Source: Thermogemmatispora carboxidivorans (GTDB lineage Bacteria > Chloroflexota > Ktedonobacteria > Ktedonobacterales > Ktedonobacteraceae). From it: a DNA stretch of 64,000 bases. This document shows, in pieces, positions 7,828-17,140 of this stretch. The notes under the pieces are model-generated. The model searched no databases and was not told the origin of the DNA. It saw only the letters and a list, made by a program, of their open reading frames with translations. The stretch is taken from contig NZ_JNIM01000001.1 of the NCBI RefSeq assembly GCF_000702505.1, forward strand, positions 3,596,001 through 3,660,000. Reading direction: 5' to 3'. A program made the position numbers and the translations under genes. The first letter of the stretch is position 1; each line of letters starts with the position of its first letter.

Positions 7828-9645
7828 ATGACTGATTACAGCGGTCTGCAGCTGGGGCACTACCACCTGGAACGCTTGCTAGGTCAGGGTTCCTTTGCTC
7901 AGGTCTACCTGGCCACTCACCTTCACCTGGGCACGCAGGCAGCGATCAAGATTCTGAACCAGGTGGCCAATCAGGAGGCGATCGAGCAGTTCCGCCGTGA
8001 GGCGCGAACCATTGCCGCCCTGGTCCATCCACATATTGTGCGCGTCCTCGACTTTGGCCTGCACGAAGGGCACCTCCCCTATCTGGTAATGGACTACCTT
8101 CCCGGCGGCTCACTGCGCCAGCGCCATCCAGCCGGCTGCCGGCTACCGCTCCTGGTGGCTCTGGACTACACGCGCCAGATCGCCGAGGCGCTGCACTACG
8201 CTCATGAGGCTCGCTTCGTCCACCGCGATGTCAAACCCGAGAACATGCTGGTTGGCCGCGACGGCGGTGTGCTGCTCGCAGACTTTGGCATTGCGACCAT
8301 CGCCTCCAGCACTCGCCTGCAAAGCACTCGGGATCTGGCGGGGACAGTGACCTACATGGCCCCCGAGCAGATTCAGGGCTATCCTCGCCCAGAGAGCGAT
8401 CAGTACGCGCTGGCCGTGGTCCTTTATGAGTGGCTGGTCGGTGCTCCCCCCTTTGCTGGTAGCTTTAACGAGATCGCGGCTCAACATTGCATGGCGCCGG
8501 TGCCCTCGCTCCGCCAGTATGTGCCAGAGATTCCGCCGGATATCGAAGTGGCCATTCAGCGCGCTCTGGCCAAGGATTGGCGCGCGCGCTTCTCCAGCGT
8601 GAAGGAGTTCGCCACCGCCCTGGAAGAGACCACGATCGAGACCATGCGTGGCTCCGCTATTGACAGGTTTCTCTCTTCCCCCGCATCGCTGATGGCCTCT
8701 GGAATCATTCCAACGGAGAGCGTGCCTCTCAGGCTTCCGCCCCCAACCAGTCTTCAGCAGGAGACTACCCCTTACCTTCTACCCCCAGGTCACCTTTCTT
8801 CCCCCTCCCCCGCATCTCGCCCCACACCGTCCCACGGTCGAGGTAAGTCAGAAGCCCGCCTTTCCCGGGACAGCCGGACACCGCGCCAGGCGCGCCGGCC
8901 TTCACGCTCAGCCGCCATGATGGTTCCCTCGCCCGCCTCTGCTGCCAGCTGGGTCCCGCGGTCGCTGCCTCCGCCGCCTTTCCCTCTCAACTACCTGCCG
9001 CTCACACGCGGCAAAGCCACACTACGTCAGGTCGTCGGCATGCTGCTCTACGTGCTGCTGGCCCTCGATCTTACCCTACCACTTTTCTTGTTGGCTTACC
9101 TGTCTCCTTCTACGACCAGGACTGCACCGGCCTGGGCCGTGATCACTCTGGTGGCTATGCTATTGCTGTTACCGGCCATCCCTACCCTGGCAGGGAAAAT
9201 CTTCGGAAGCTGGCGCGGCGCCCTGGTGAGCAGCCTTCTCGCCGCAGCGCTCTGGGGCCTCAATAGCCTCTTGCTAGCAAACCGCTTTTTCCCAAGCACC
9301 TGGCAGAGCGCCGTCGCCCTGGCCGGCGGGCCCCTGGCGTCTGTTTTCACCGGCTGGCTAGCCCGGCGCTCTCACTTCCGGTCCTTTGGCCAGGCCTGGC
9401 GCTCTCACTTCGGCGGTTTGCTGATCATGCTCGCCACGCTCACTATCGGTCTTTTCTCCAGTCCCTCTTTTACCCAGCCGTCGTCACAGTCGAGCCAACT
9501 GGCCGAGGCGTATCTCAGCCTGTACTGCTGCATTTTTCCCATCTGGCTGCTACTAACCGCGACCTGCGGGATGTTGCTAGAAATGCTGCTTCAGAAGCTC
9601 ACCGAACTCCTTCAGTCGCGCCTGCGGAGGGATCAACCCGGATAA
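7828..9645 (+). CDS. Ser/Thr protein kinase with polytopic membrane tail (copy 2)
   Basis: 605 residues. The kinase domain is intact: GQGSFAQVYLA, K41, HRDVKPEN, DFGIAT, APEQ. The start is homologous to copy 1 (both begin MTDYSGLQ), and GGAGGG lies about 12 bases upstream of the ATG. A longer linker (~275-390), rich in Pro, Ser and Arg, separates the kinase from about six hydrophobic C-terminal segments (~400-590). The segment EQFRREARTIAALVHPHIVR is identical in both copies, so the pair arose by duplication, with the linkers and membrane parts diverging faster. The last 47 bp overlap the 3' end of the convergent sua5 gene. Confidence 0.92.
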   Translation: MTDYSGLQLGHYHLERLLGQGSFAQVYLATHLHLGTQAAIKILNQVANQEAIEQFRREARTIAALVHPHIVRVLDFGLHEGHLPYLVMDYLPGGSLRQRHPAGCRLPLLVALDYTRQIAEALHYAHEARFVHRDVKPENMLVGRDGGVLLADFGIATIASSTRLQSTRDLAGTVTYMAPEQIQGYPRPESDQYALAVVLYEWLVGAPPFAGSFNEIAAQHCMAPVPSLRQYVPEIPPDIEVAIQRALAKDWRARFSSVKEFATALEETTIETMRGSAIDRFLSSPASLMASGIIPTESVPLRLPPPTSLQQETTPYLLPPGHLSSPSPASRPTPSHGRGKSEARLSRDSRTPRQARRPSRSAAMMVPSPASAASWVPRSLPPPPFPLNYLPLTRGKATLRQVVGMLLYVLLALDLTLPLFLLAYLSPSTTRTAPAWAVITLVAMLLLLPAIPTLAGKIFGSWRGALVSSLLAAALWGLNSLLLANRFFPSTWQSAVALAGGPLASVFTGWLARRSHFRSFGQAWRSHFGGLLIMLATLTIGLFSSPSFTQPSSQSSQLAEAYLSLYCCIFPIWLLLTATCGMLLEMLLQKLTELLQSRLRRDQPG

Positions 9646-10738
9646 TCCGCCCACCCGCCGCACGTCGCAGGCGGTCCTGTATCGCCAGCCCCAGGCCCAC
9701 GGGTCGAAAGCTGCGACAGAGAATGACGTCGACAGCCGCCTCCTCCAGCGCGCGCAGGATCGCAAAGAGGGCCGCCGCCACCTTCTCCGGCTCCTCCAGC
9801 GAGGCTGGCGCACGCACCAGCGCCCCACCTTCCTCACAAGGGCGCAGCGCCTCTCTATCCTCAGTCGCCGCCAGGATACCAACCCGCTCGCCACGCTCCA
9901 GGCGACGCAGCGCCTCCGCCACAAGGGCCGCACGCTGAGCCTCATCTTCTCCCTCGAAGAGCAGCAGAGGCGCCGTCGGCGAATAGTGCACAAGCAATTG
10001 ACCAGGCGAGCGCTGAGCCTGTCCCTCCTCGCGCTCGCGTTTGTCAGAAGCCGTGGTCCGCGGCGGCAGAGGTGGCTCTATCTCCGGCAGCACCTTGCGC
10101 AGAGCCTCCAGGCTGGTGCCACCGGGGCGCAAGATACGCGGCACCGATGAGCAGAGATCAACGACCGTCGACTCAACGCCGACCGGGGTCGGACCGCCAT
10201 CTAGAATGAGGGGTACACGCCCACTAAGATCCGCCAGCGCGTGCTGGGCCGTCGTCGGGCTGACATGTTTGAAGCGGTTGGCGCTGGGCGCGGCGATGGG
10301 TCTGCCGGCAGCCCGAATGAGCGCACGCGCTACGGGATGGCTCGGCATGCGCACGGCCACCGTCTCCAGGCCCGCTGTAACCAGCCGCGGCACCTGCTCG
10401 CCACGCGGCAGAATCAGCGTCAATGGCCCCGGCCAGAACGCTTCGGCCAGCCGCTGCGCGCGTTCCGGAACAGCGGCAGCCACCCGCTCTAGCTCTTCTA
10501 CCTGTGCTATATGAACAATCAGCGGATCAGTCAACGGTCGACCCTTGGCGGCAAAGATCCGGCGGGCTGCCTCTTCCCGCAAAGCGTCGCCACCCAGACC
10601 GTAGACGGTCTCGGTTGGGAAGACCACCAGTTCGCCTGCGCGCAGCAGCGCCGCCGCTCGCTCAATGACTGCGGCCTCGGGCTGCCGCGCATCAACAGGG
10701 ACCACCTCAGTAGAGACTGCCTTGATATCGTCTGCCAT
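9599..10738 (-). CDS. L-threonylcarbamoyladenylate synthase (Sua5/TsaC, long form)
   Basis: Makes threonylcarbamoyl-AMP from Thr, bicarbonate and ATP for the universal t6A37 modification of ANN-decoding tRNAs. The YrdC domain has GELVVFPTETVYGLGGDAL, AAKGRPLTDPL, FWPGPLTLIL, APSANRFKHVSPT and VESTVVD. A C-terminal Sua5 domain follows (~240-379) with the HYSPTAPLLLFEG start, so this is the long Sua5 form rather than short TsaC. ATG 10738 (MADDIKAV) is chosen because it leaves a normal-length N-terminus. ATG 10786 is an in-frame alternative, and neither has a strong ribosome site. The 3' end overlaps the convergent kinase gene by 47 bp with no terminator between them. Confidence 0.93.
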   Translation of the reverse strand: MADDIKAVSTEVVPVDARQPEAAVIERAAALLRAGELVVFPTETVYGLGGDALREEAARRIFAAKGRPLTDPLIVHIAQVEELERVAAAVPERAQRLAEAFWPGPLTLILPRGEQVPRLVTAGLETVAVRMPSHPVARALIRAAGRPIAAPSANRFKHVSPTTAQHALADLSGRVPLILDGGPTPVGVESTVVDLCSSVPRILRPGGTSLEALRKVLPEIEPPLPPRTTASDKREREEGQAQRSPGQLLVHYSPTAPLLLFEGEDEAQRAALVAEALRRLERGERVGILAATEDREALRPCEEGGALVRAPASLEEPEKVAAALFAILRALEEAAVDVILCRSFRPVGLGLAIQDRLRRAAGGRIIRVDPSAGATEGVR

Positions 10739-10916
10739 GAGTACCTGAGCAACCACCTTCTTGATAGAAGTCAGTGCTGGCTTCATTACCCACAACCAAT
10801 AAGGAAAGAGCCAGCTAACATGCTCAATGTGCCGTGCCGTTGGACAAGGCGCATGCCCCCCTGATACTACGAGCCATACCGCCGACTGCCGGCGACGAGG
10901 CCGATCAGAAGGCAGG

Positions 10917-11435
10917 CTAGCGCCCTCGCCCAGGCTTCAGCTCCCGCTTTGACTCTGGCCCTTGCCCATCGCTTGGCTGACTGGCGAGAAAACGCTCATA
11001 GTCGGCGAAGATAGCCCGCGTGCCTTCGCCCAGGCGGCGCAGGGCCTCTTCACGCTCCAGCCAGAGCGGCTCCCCCTCCATGCTCGCCCGCAGCTGGCCG
11101 CCGATCACCTCGCCGCAGACGACCGCCGTCAGCGAACTCATCTGCGTCAGGGAAGCACTCACTAACCAATAGCAGCCGATAATACTCTGCACCCGAATGC
11201 GCAGGCCCGTCTCCTCCTCACACTCGCGCACCGCCGCCTCGAAAGGCGTCTCGCGCCAGCGCATAAAGCCACCTGGAAAGCTCCAGGTGCCGCGGGCCGT
11301 GCGTACTACCAGAAAGCGCCCCTCGCTCTCAACGACCACATTGACCGCTCCAAGCGGCGGCAAGTTGCCCACAAGCAGAACATTGAGCAGATTGAAACAG
11401 ATGCTCGCGATGGCCTTGAGCAGGCTATAGACCAC
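10917..11435 (-). CDS. Nudix hydrolase
   Basis: 172 residues. The Nudix box GX5EX7REXEEXG is present (GGFMRWRETPFEAAVRECEE, then ETGLRI), binding the divalent metal that cleaves nucleoside-diphosphate-X substrates. The substrate cannot be read from the sequence. The N-terminal ~25 residues are hydrophobic (ICFNLLNVLLVGNLPPLG) and may be a membrane anchor. The start is GTG at 11435, immediately after a strong GAGGAGAGGT site. It is the second gene of a minus-strand run, downstream of the FHA pseudokinase and upstream of sua5. Confidence 0.88.
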   Translation of the reverse strand: MVYSLLKAIASICFNLLNVLLVGNLPPLGAVNVVVESEGRFLVVRTARGTWSFPGGFMRWRETPFEAAVRECEEETGLRIRVQSIIGCYWLVSASLTQMSSLTAVVCGEVIGGQLRASMEGEPLWLEREEALRRLGEGTRAIFADYERFLASQPSDGQGPESKRELKPGRGR

Positions 11436-11576
11436 AGGTTACCTCTCCTCCCATCAGCCAATGTGCTATGGTTCCCATTGTACCCCATGTGGGAAGAGGA
11501 GGCCCTACCTCATCCAGTCCAGCCCTATGCTCCAGACCAGCAGCACCAGCGGCAGCCTGAGTACCCTTCACCAGAC

Positions 11577-11608
11577 AAAAAAGCCCGACCGGGATACTCC
11601 CGATCGGG
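11577..11608 (-). terminator. Rho-independent terminator after the pseudokinase-FHA gene
   Basis: On the minus strand an 11-bp stem (CCCGATCGGGA / TCCCGGTCGGG, one G-T pair) with a GTA loop is followed by CTTTTTTG (11583-11577). It lies 67 bp past the stop of the FHA protein gene and separates it from the Nudix gene. Confidence 0.85.
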
Positions 11609-11674
11609 GACAAGTGTGCAGGCAGGCCAGCGTCCTGGACAAGGAGGCTGGTGCACCGGAGTCGCGCCCCCTGC

Positions 11675-14068
11675 CTACATGCTGCTCTGACCGTTGGAGA
11701 TGGAGCGCTCCTGCTGGAGCTGCTGAGCCTCTTCCCAGCTCTGGCAGACAATCAGCTCGTGGTCACCAAGGCGAATCCGATCACCGGAGCGGAGCACCTG
11801 GCTCCCCCTCTGCTCCAGACGCTGGCCGTTGATAAAGACTCCCTCGGCGTTATCGCCGTCTTGAATAAGCAGCTCAGTTCCTGCTCGCCGCAGAAAGGCA
11901 TGGCGACGCGAGACCCGGCGATCTCCCTCCAGCAGAATACCGCTATCGCCGGCCCGCCCGATGCTGATCTCAGCAGCGGCAAGCTCCACAATAGTGGCCT
12001 GGCGGCCAGCCGTCGCCGGCGGCAAGACCAGAATATAGGCGGGAGCTGCAACAAGAGGCGCTCCCTCAGCAGAGGCTGGCGCTGGTTCCCTCCGCACTTT
12101 CTCCCGTTCCTCTTCCAGTCGTCCCGGCTCGCCTTCCTGATGCTCCTCCTCTCCACCATCCCTGGCTGCCGATGCCTCCTCACAAGCTTCTTTTGCCTGA
12201 GTTCCATTGGCAGCGAGCAGCGGCGGGGCAGCGTCTGCGATCGCAGCCACCTCAGCAGCCTTCTGCTGTCCTTGGGCCTCCGACACAGAGTCCGCCGCTG
12301 ATCGTCCATGTAGACCCGAAAGCACTTCAAGCAGAGAGACCTCAACGGGAGACTGCGGCGGCAGCTCCACAGCCACAGGCGGCACGATCGCAGCTTCGGC
12401 CTCACGCTGGCTAACTCGCTCCTGCCCTGCGACGACGGTCACTGCGATCTCCGGCGCAAGAGCCGCAGCCTCAGTCGCCGCAGAGGCAGCAGCCTGACCT
12501 GCTCTATCGGAGATCGACACGTCTGGGCCTGGGGAGCGGGTCGCCTGGAGCAGCGTCTCAAAATAGGTCAGCGCAGAGCCAGAGGGAGAAAAGTCGCCTG
12601 TCTGCCTGGTGGTGATCTCGCCCGGTACCACTTCTGCCCCTCTTTCATCCTCGGGGCCAGTGGTAGGCGGTGCCGTCCCCTGTTCCGGCTGAACCGGAGC
12701 CGTCTCCTCGCCCGAGGTCAGTGGCTCAGCAGCCGGCCCATCTTCCTCGCCAGCTATCACCTGGGGCTGCTCCGCTCTCCCCTCCGCCTCCTGCTGCGAC
12801 TGCGGCAAGGGCGGGAGCGAGCGTCCAGCATCGCCCGACGCTGGCAACCCATCATCGGTGAGCGAGGTCCCAATTGTGGCCTGCATCTCCGCCACAGGAA
12901 GCGCTGCGGCGAGCCGTTGCCCAGATTGCTCGGCGGCAGCGACCTCGTCCTCCTGGGTAGTTGCTCGTTCTAGCGAGACAGCGCGTACCTCCGCATGCTC
13001 AGCAGACATACCCTCCTCCGGCAATCCAGCCTCAGCCAGCCCTTCAGGAGCAGTCACCGGAAGCGGGGTAGCCAGCACCTCAGCGACCGCCCCTCTGTCC
13101 TCGCCCGTTACCATCGCTGCTGCAACTTCAGACTGATTCGCAGGAGGTCGCTCCACCTTGCCAACATCAAGCGCAGCTCCCTGCTCCTCCCGCTCTGGCG
13201 GAGAGGAGAGCGGTACTGCTGGGCGCGGAGCCGCCTGCTGCAGCGCCTCGGCGAAGGCCAGCACTGAAGGATAGCGATCCTCGGGATAGACCGAGAGTGC
13301 GCGGCGAATTACCCCTTCAATCTCCACCGGTATCTGTGGATTCAGCGATAGAAGCGATGGAAACGACTCGCTCAGCTTGGCCTGCGCGATCTCCTCGGGC
13401 AACCCCAAATAGGGAGGGCGCCCGGTGATCCACGTATAGACAATCACCGCCAGCGCGAACTGATCGCTAGCCTGCGTCGCTCGTCCGCCGAGCTGCTCTG
13501 GAGCCGCCGTCACCGGCAAGATCGGACGCTGCAGCCGCCCGAAGCGACGCACAAAGTGAGTCAGGCCCACGTCGGCCAGCATGAACGGCGCATAGTCCGA
13601 CGCTCCCTCCACATTTGGCCCACGCAGCACCATAATATTTGTCAGGCTCAGCCCCCCATGCAGATAGCCGGCATGATGCACATGCTGCAGCGCCTGCGCC
13701 AACTGCTGCGTGTAGCTTACCACCGCCGACAACTCCAGCGGCGGACTAAACCACAAGCGTCCATCACTATTCAGGAGCGAGCCACTGCTGAACAAGCGCC
13801 GCGCCACATACAAATTGCCATGTAGCTCCCCATAATCGAGTACTGGAGCCAGATAGCGGTGAGTCAGCTGACTGATCCCCTGCATCTCGCGGAAAAACTG
13901 CCGCCGCGCTGCATCCGAGAGCGGCGCCCAGGGATGCAACAGCTTCAGTACCACCTTTCGCAGCAGCAGCGTATCCTCCGCCTCATAGCTCTCACCTGCT
14001 ACTCCGCTGCCAAGGAGCCTGATCACGCGATAGCGTTCGAACCTCTGGCCTTCTCGCAATGCCGGCAT
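11675..14068 (-). CDS. Kinase-like (pseudokinase) protein with C-terminal FHA domain
   Basis: 797 residues. Residues ~8-270 have a protein-kinase fold with K42 in VVLKLL and an APEQ segment. The catalytic HRD motif, however, reads HGG (137-139), the following KPEN reads SLTN, and DFG reads DVG (166-168). The catalytic Asp is therefore Gly, and phosphotransfer is unlikely. Residues ~290-690 are a long Ala/Glu-rich acidic linker of low complexity. The C-terminal ~95 residues are a canonical FHA domain (ISIGRAG, RRVSRRHAFL, GVFINGQRL), which binds phosphothreonine. It could act as a reader or scaffold for the neighbouring active kinases. ATG 14068 is preferred (GAGGT six bases upstream). The in-frame ATG at 14098 has none. 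No signal peptide or membrane helix is visible. Confidence 0.88.
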   Translation of the reverse strand: MPALREGQRFERYRVIRLLGSGVAGESYEAEDTLLLRKVVLKLLHPWAPLSDAARRQFFREMQGISQLTHRYLAPVLDYGELHGNLYVARRLFSSGSLLNSDGRLWFSPPLELSAVVSYTQQLAQALQHVHHAGYLHGGLSLTNIMVLRGPNVEGASDYAPFMLADVGLTHFVRRFGRLQRPILPVTAAPEQLGGRATQASDQFALAVIVYTWITGRPPYLGLPEEIAQAKLSESFPSLLSLNPQIPVEIEGVIRRALSVYPEDRYPSVLAFAEALQQAAPRPAVPLSSPPEREEQGAALDVGKVERPPANQSEVAAAMVTGEDRGAVAEVLATPLPVTAPEGLAEAGLPEEGMSAEHAEVRAVSLERATTQEDEVAAAEQSGQRLAAALPVAEMQATIGTSLTDDGLPASGDAGRSLPPLPQSQQEAEGRAEQPQVIAGEEDGPAAEPLTSGEETAPVQPEQGTAPPTTGPEDERGAEVVPGEITTRQTGDFSPSGSALTYFETLLQATRSPGPDVSISDRAGQAAASAATEAAALAPEIAVTVVAGQERVSQREAEAAIVPPVAVELPPQSPVEVSLLEVLSGLHGRSAADSVSEAQGQQKAAEVAAIADAAPPLLAANGTQAKEACEEASAARDGGEEEHQEGEPGRLEEEREKVRREPAPASAEGAPLVAAPAYILVLPPATAGRQATIVELAAAEISIGRAGDSGILLEGDRRVSRRHAFLRRAGTELLIQDGDNAEGVFINGQRLEQRGSQVLRSGDRIRLGDHELIVCQSWEEAQQLQQERSISNGQSSM

Positions 14069-14106
14069 AGGCGACCTCGCTTTTTCCCCAGATAGCATCT
14101 GTTGCT

Positions 14107-14137
14107 ATTGTAGCATGTTACTGCTGGCAGACAGCAA
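14107..14137 (-). promoter_or_regulatory. Putative promoter of the pseudokinase-FHA gene
   Basis: On the minus strand TTGCTG (14137-14132), a 19-bp spacer and TACAAT (14112-14107). It would give a leader of about 30 bases before ATG 14068. The spacer is long, so this is tentative. Confidence 0.35.
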
Positions 14138-14246
14138 AGCAGTAGTACTAAATCGGGGAACCTGCCAGGTAGGAGGAAAACCGCAGGACTATCCTCAACC
14201 TCCTCCAAGATGAGGAGACACAAGGAGCACCTGCCCCCAAGAGAAC

Positions 14247-15179
14247 TTAGCAATCTTCGCGCTCTACCGTCGCCCTCCCATCGTTCTGCCCCCAGGAAGC
14301 TGCCGCCTCTTCACCTGAAGCAGGCGTTTCAGGATCAGCTCCGGCGGAGGCCTCCAAGGGAGCCGAGGCGTTCTCTGTCCGCGAGGCCGCCGCGAGCGCT
14401 CTCTCCCGCTGCTCAAGAGGGGCAACCTCATCACTACGGCTCTCTTCCTCCTGATGACCCTGAACGCGAGCCGTCTGCCGCTGCCGGACCAGGCGAGCGC
14501 GGCGCAGGCGATAGAGCAGCAGGGCCACCAGGCCAACGACAACCAGCGCCAGCGCTCCGGCCCAGCTAATGGCCCGTGCCAGATGCTCGACAGCCGCAAA
14601 ATTGTCGTGAAAGACGCGCCCGGCAAAGTAGCCAAGCAGTCCGAAAACGGTCGCCCAGAGCACGCCACCGGCTGCGTTGTAGATCAGGAAGGTCTGCCAA
14701 CGCATCCGATTGACACCGGCCAGAAAGGCCGCCCAGGCCCGCAGCACGGCGATAAAACGCCCGAAGAAAACTGTTTTGTCTCCGTGACGAGCAAAGAACT
14801 GTTCAGCGCGATCCAGATGCTCAGGCTTAAGAAAGATATACCGCCCGAAGCGCTCAACCAGCGGCCTGCCGCCGTGACGTCCGAGCAAATATCCTAAATT
14901 ATCGCCCACAATGGCCCCCAGCGCGGCACAGGCGATGACAAGAGGAATTTGCAACTGGCGATCGACCCCCGCCAGAAACGAGGCCAGCAAGAGCATGGTC
15001 TCCCCAGGAAAGGGAATGCCCGAGCTTTCAATCATAATAAAGAGGGCCACTGCGGGATAGCCCCAAACATGGAGTGCATCCTGTAGCGTCTGCAGAGAGA
15101 TCAGGGCAGCGACGACCCCCAAAACCAGGGTTGACCTGCTGGCAAGACTTACCAGCGCCAGGCGCGACCACCAGAACAT
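14247..15179 (-). CDS. DedA/VTT-family membrane protein
   Basis: 310 residues. The DedA core covers residues ~25-225: IESSGIPFPGETMLLLASFL, GDNLGYLLGRHGG, FFARHGDKTVFFGRFIAVLR and YNAAGGVLWATVFGLLGYF. These proteins are linked to lipid scrambling or undecaprenyl-phosphate recycling and to membrane homeostasis. The last ~80 residues are hydrophilic, charged and Glu/Ala-rich, beyond the family's usual ~200-220 residues, and would lie in the cytoplasm. ATG 15179 has AAGGAGG immediately upstream. It lies 91 bp downstream of a GT-C-like enzyme that probably uses polyprenyl-phosphate sugars, consistent with a shared lipid-carrier theme (inference). Confidence 0.92.
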   Translation of the reverse strand: MFWWSRLALVSLASRSTLVLGVVAALISLQTLQDALHVWGYPAVALFIMIESSGIPFPGETMLLLASFLAGVDRQLQIPLVIACAALGAIVGDNLGYLLGRHGGRPLVERFGRYIFLKPEHLDRAEQFFARHGDKTVFFGRFIAVLRAWAAFLAGVNRMRWQTFLIYNAAGGVLWATVFGLLGYFAGRVFHDNFAAVEHLARAISWAGALALVVVGLVALLLYRLRRARLVRQRQTARVQGHQEEESRSDEVAPLEQRERALAAASRTENASAPLEASAGADPETPASGEEAAASWGQNDGRATVEREDC

Positions 15180-15270
15180 GCATCCTCCTTCGCTTCTGCG
15201 GCTTCCTCACACATCAAACAAACGACCGTGTACCGGGCCAGTATACGCCGTGGTCCGGCTCAAGACAACT

Positions 15271-17013
15271 TCAAGAGCCGGACAGGGGTCGCTGGAAACC
15301 ACCTTGAGTGCCCTGCCGTTGGCCCCACCACCAGCCTCCCAGCCAGGTCAGCCCAAAGGCCAGAAGCGGAGGGGCAACAGCGCTGAGGCCCATCCAGCCA
15401 ATCCAGCCACCACCCGCCGGCATGTAGCCACGAGAGAAATAAACGGCAAAGGCCGAGAGGGAGAAAGCCAGCACAAAGACTTGTAAAGCATACTCCAGCG
15501 CTGCTGAGCTTCCACGTTCCGGCAAGGCGGGCGGAGCCAACGCGACAAGCCAGACCAGGTACCAGGGGAAAAACCAGGGAGTCACCAGAAAGATTGCCCC
15601 CATCGTCAGCAGCGCCCCCAGCGCCCAGCGCTCTAGCCGCGGTTGCTCCCAGAGCAGCCACAGGGCCACTCCCAGAGCCATCAGCAGGGCCAGCCCCTGC
15701 AGCAGATTCCAGGTACTTCGCTGTCCTAAGAGGTCGAGCATCTGCCCTGTCCAGCCCCCCAGCGGCTGCCGATGATAATACCTCCACTCCTGGATGGCGC
15801 GCAGGATCGAAAATTGACCCAGATCACGACTCGTCGAGGGCGGGGCCAGCAGGCTGACGACGATGTCATGGAGACTGTGACCGAGCCAGAAGGGAAGATA
15901 GGCCAGCCCTACCAGCAAGACCATGCAGCCAAGCGCCAGGAGCAACCGGGTGAGCGCCGGTCTCCAGCGCAGGCGCAGCGCCAGCAGCAGCTGCCGGCTC
16001 CCGTCGCGCTGCAGAGTACGGAAGAGCAGCAGGCACAGGAAGAGCAGCACCCCAAGCAAGGCTGTAAACTTGATGAGGACTGCCAGCAGCATAGCCACCA
16101 GGGCCGGCAACCAGTAGCGTACGCGCTCTAGACGGCGGCCCTCGGGATCAGCACAGCAGCAGCCTAGCAGCAGACAGGTCATCATCAAGACATCGTTATG
16201 GGCTCCCAGCGCACTCTCAATGAGCATCAGGGGATTGAGACCATAGAGCACAGCCCCTAGTGTGATCACGCGCTGTGAGCGACCCAGGGCTCGCAGCAGA
16301 CGGACGATCAGCCCCATATTGAGCAGGTGCGCCCCCAGCGCCAGAAGACGAAAAGCCAGCACATAAGCCGGCGCATTGCCTCCCAGGAGCCAGCTCAGGG
16401 CCGCACAGACCATCAGCCAGAGCGGACCATAGGCCGCTACGGCGGTCTTCCAGTCGTCCAGCGAGGTCAGAGGATCACCCGGGAAGGCAGAGAGCGGCAC
16501 AAAGTAGGGATTGGCTCCATGCGCTACCATGACCCGGCCATAGCCGGCATAGACAAAGATATCGTGCGAGAGCATCCCAGGCGCCACCACCAGTATTCCC
16601 CCACTGACAAGGAGCACTCCGCCCACGAGCCACAGCACCCCCCGGCGACGACCCGCCGTGGTGGCCAGCCTCCAGCTCAGCCACAACAGGGCCAGATAGA
16701 GCACAAAGAGGACGATAACCAGAACATGAAAGGTGAGATCGGCTCTATCCACAAAAGGCAAGAAACGCGCAAGGGCGTCCGCCAGCCTGGCAGGCAACCA
16801 CAGTCCCAAGGGCCTGAGCGCTCTCCCCGGGAGCTGACCGGCGATCGGATGCCCAGCCAGCTGCTCCAGGGAGGCAATGGCCGCTGCGACGATAGCCAGA
16901 TAACAAGCAAGGAGCAGAGCGACGCCCAAGAACCCCAGGCCGGCCCGCGGCGGTTTCGCACGCCCTACCCGCTCCTTGATTGGATTGTTGTATGTCAACA
17001 GCGTCTCTGTCAT
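15271..17013 (-). CDS. GT-C-type polyprenyl-phosphate-dependent (manno)syltransferase, MptB/DUF2029-like
   Basis: About 580 residues with some 12-14 hydrophobic segments. The loop after the third or fourth helix contains the family block LSHDIFVYAGYGRVMVAHGA followed by NPY. That Asp is the kind of catalytic acidic residue expected in GT-C enzymes using polyprenyl-phosphate sugars. The best match I can name is the actinobacterial MptA/MptB alpha-1,6-mannosyltransferase group. The substrate here is unknown. Translation probably begins at ATG 17013 (MTETLLTYNNP). A TTG start 39 bases upstream is possible, and neither has a clear ribosome site. A second mannosyltransferase-like gene lies just upstream on the same strand, suggesting joint glycan or glycolipid assembly. 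Confidence 0.8.
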   Translation of the reverse strand: MTETLLTYNNPIKERVGRAKPPRAGLGFLGVALLLACYLAIVAAAIASLEQLAGHPIAGQLPGRALRPLGLWLPARLADALARFLPFVDRADLTFHVLVIVLFVLYLALLWLSWRLATTAGRRRGVLWLVGGVLLVSGGILVVAPGMLSHDIFVYAGYGRVMVAHGANPYFVPLSAFPGDPLTSLDDWKTAVAAYGPLWLMVCAALSWLLGGNAPAYVLAFRLLALGAHLLNMGLIVRLLRALGRSQRVITLGAVLYGLNPLMLIESALGAHNDVLMMTCLLLGCCCADPEGRRLERVRYWLPALVAMLLAVLIKFTALLGVLLFLCLLLFRTLQRDGSRQLLLALRLRWRPALTRLLLALGCMVLLVGLAYLPFWLGHSLHDIVVSLLAPPSTSRDLGQFSILRAIQEWRYYHRQPLGGWTGQMLDLLGQRSTWNLLQGLALLMALGVALWLLWEQPRLERWALGALLTMGAIFLVTPWFFPWYLVWLVALAPPALPERGSSAALEYALQVFVLAFSLSAFAVYFSRGYMPAGGGWIGWMGLSAVAPPLLAFGLTWLGGWWWGQRQGTQGGFQRPLSGS

Positions 17014-17140
17014 AGATTGCGTCGTGAGTAGACTGAAACTGTAGATAGACAAACAACCGCCTGCTGCCAGGATTCGCGCAGAACCAGAGCAGCAGGACGG
17101 CTACCAGAAACTCGCTTCGCCGACCGCTCACCACACCTTG

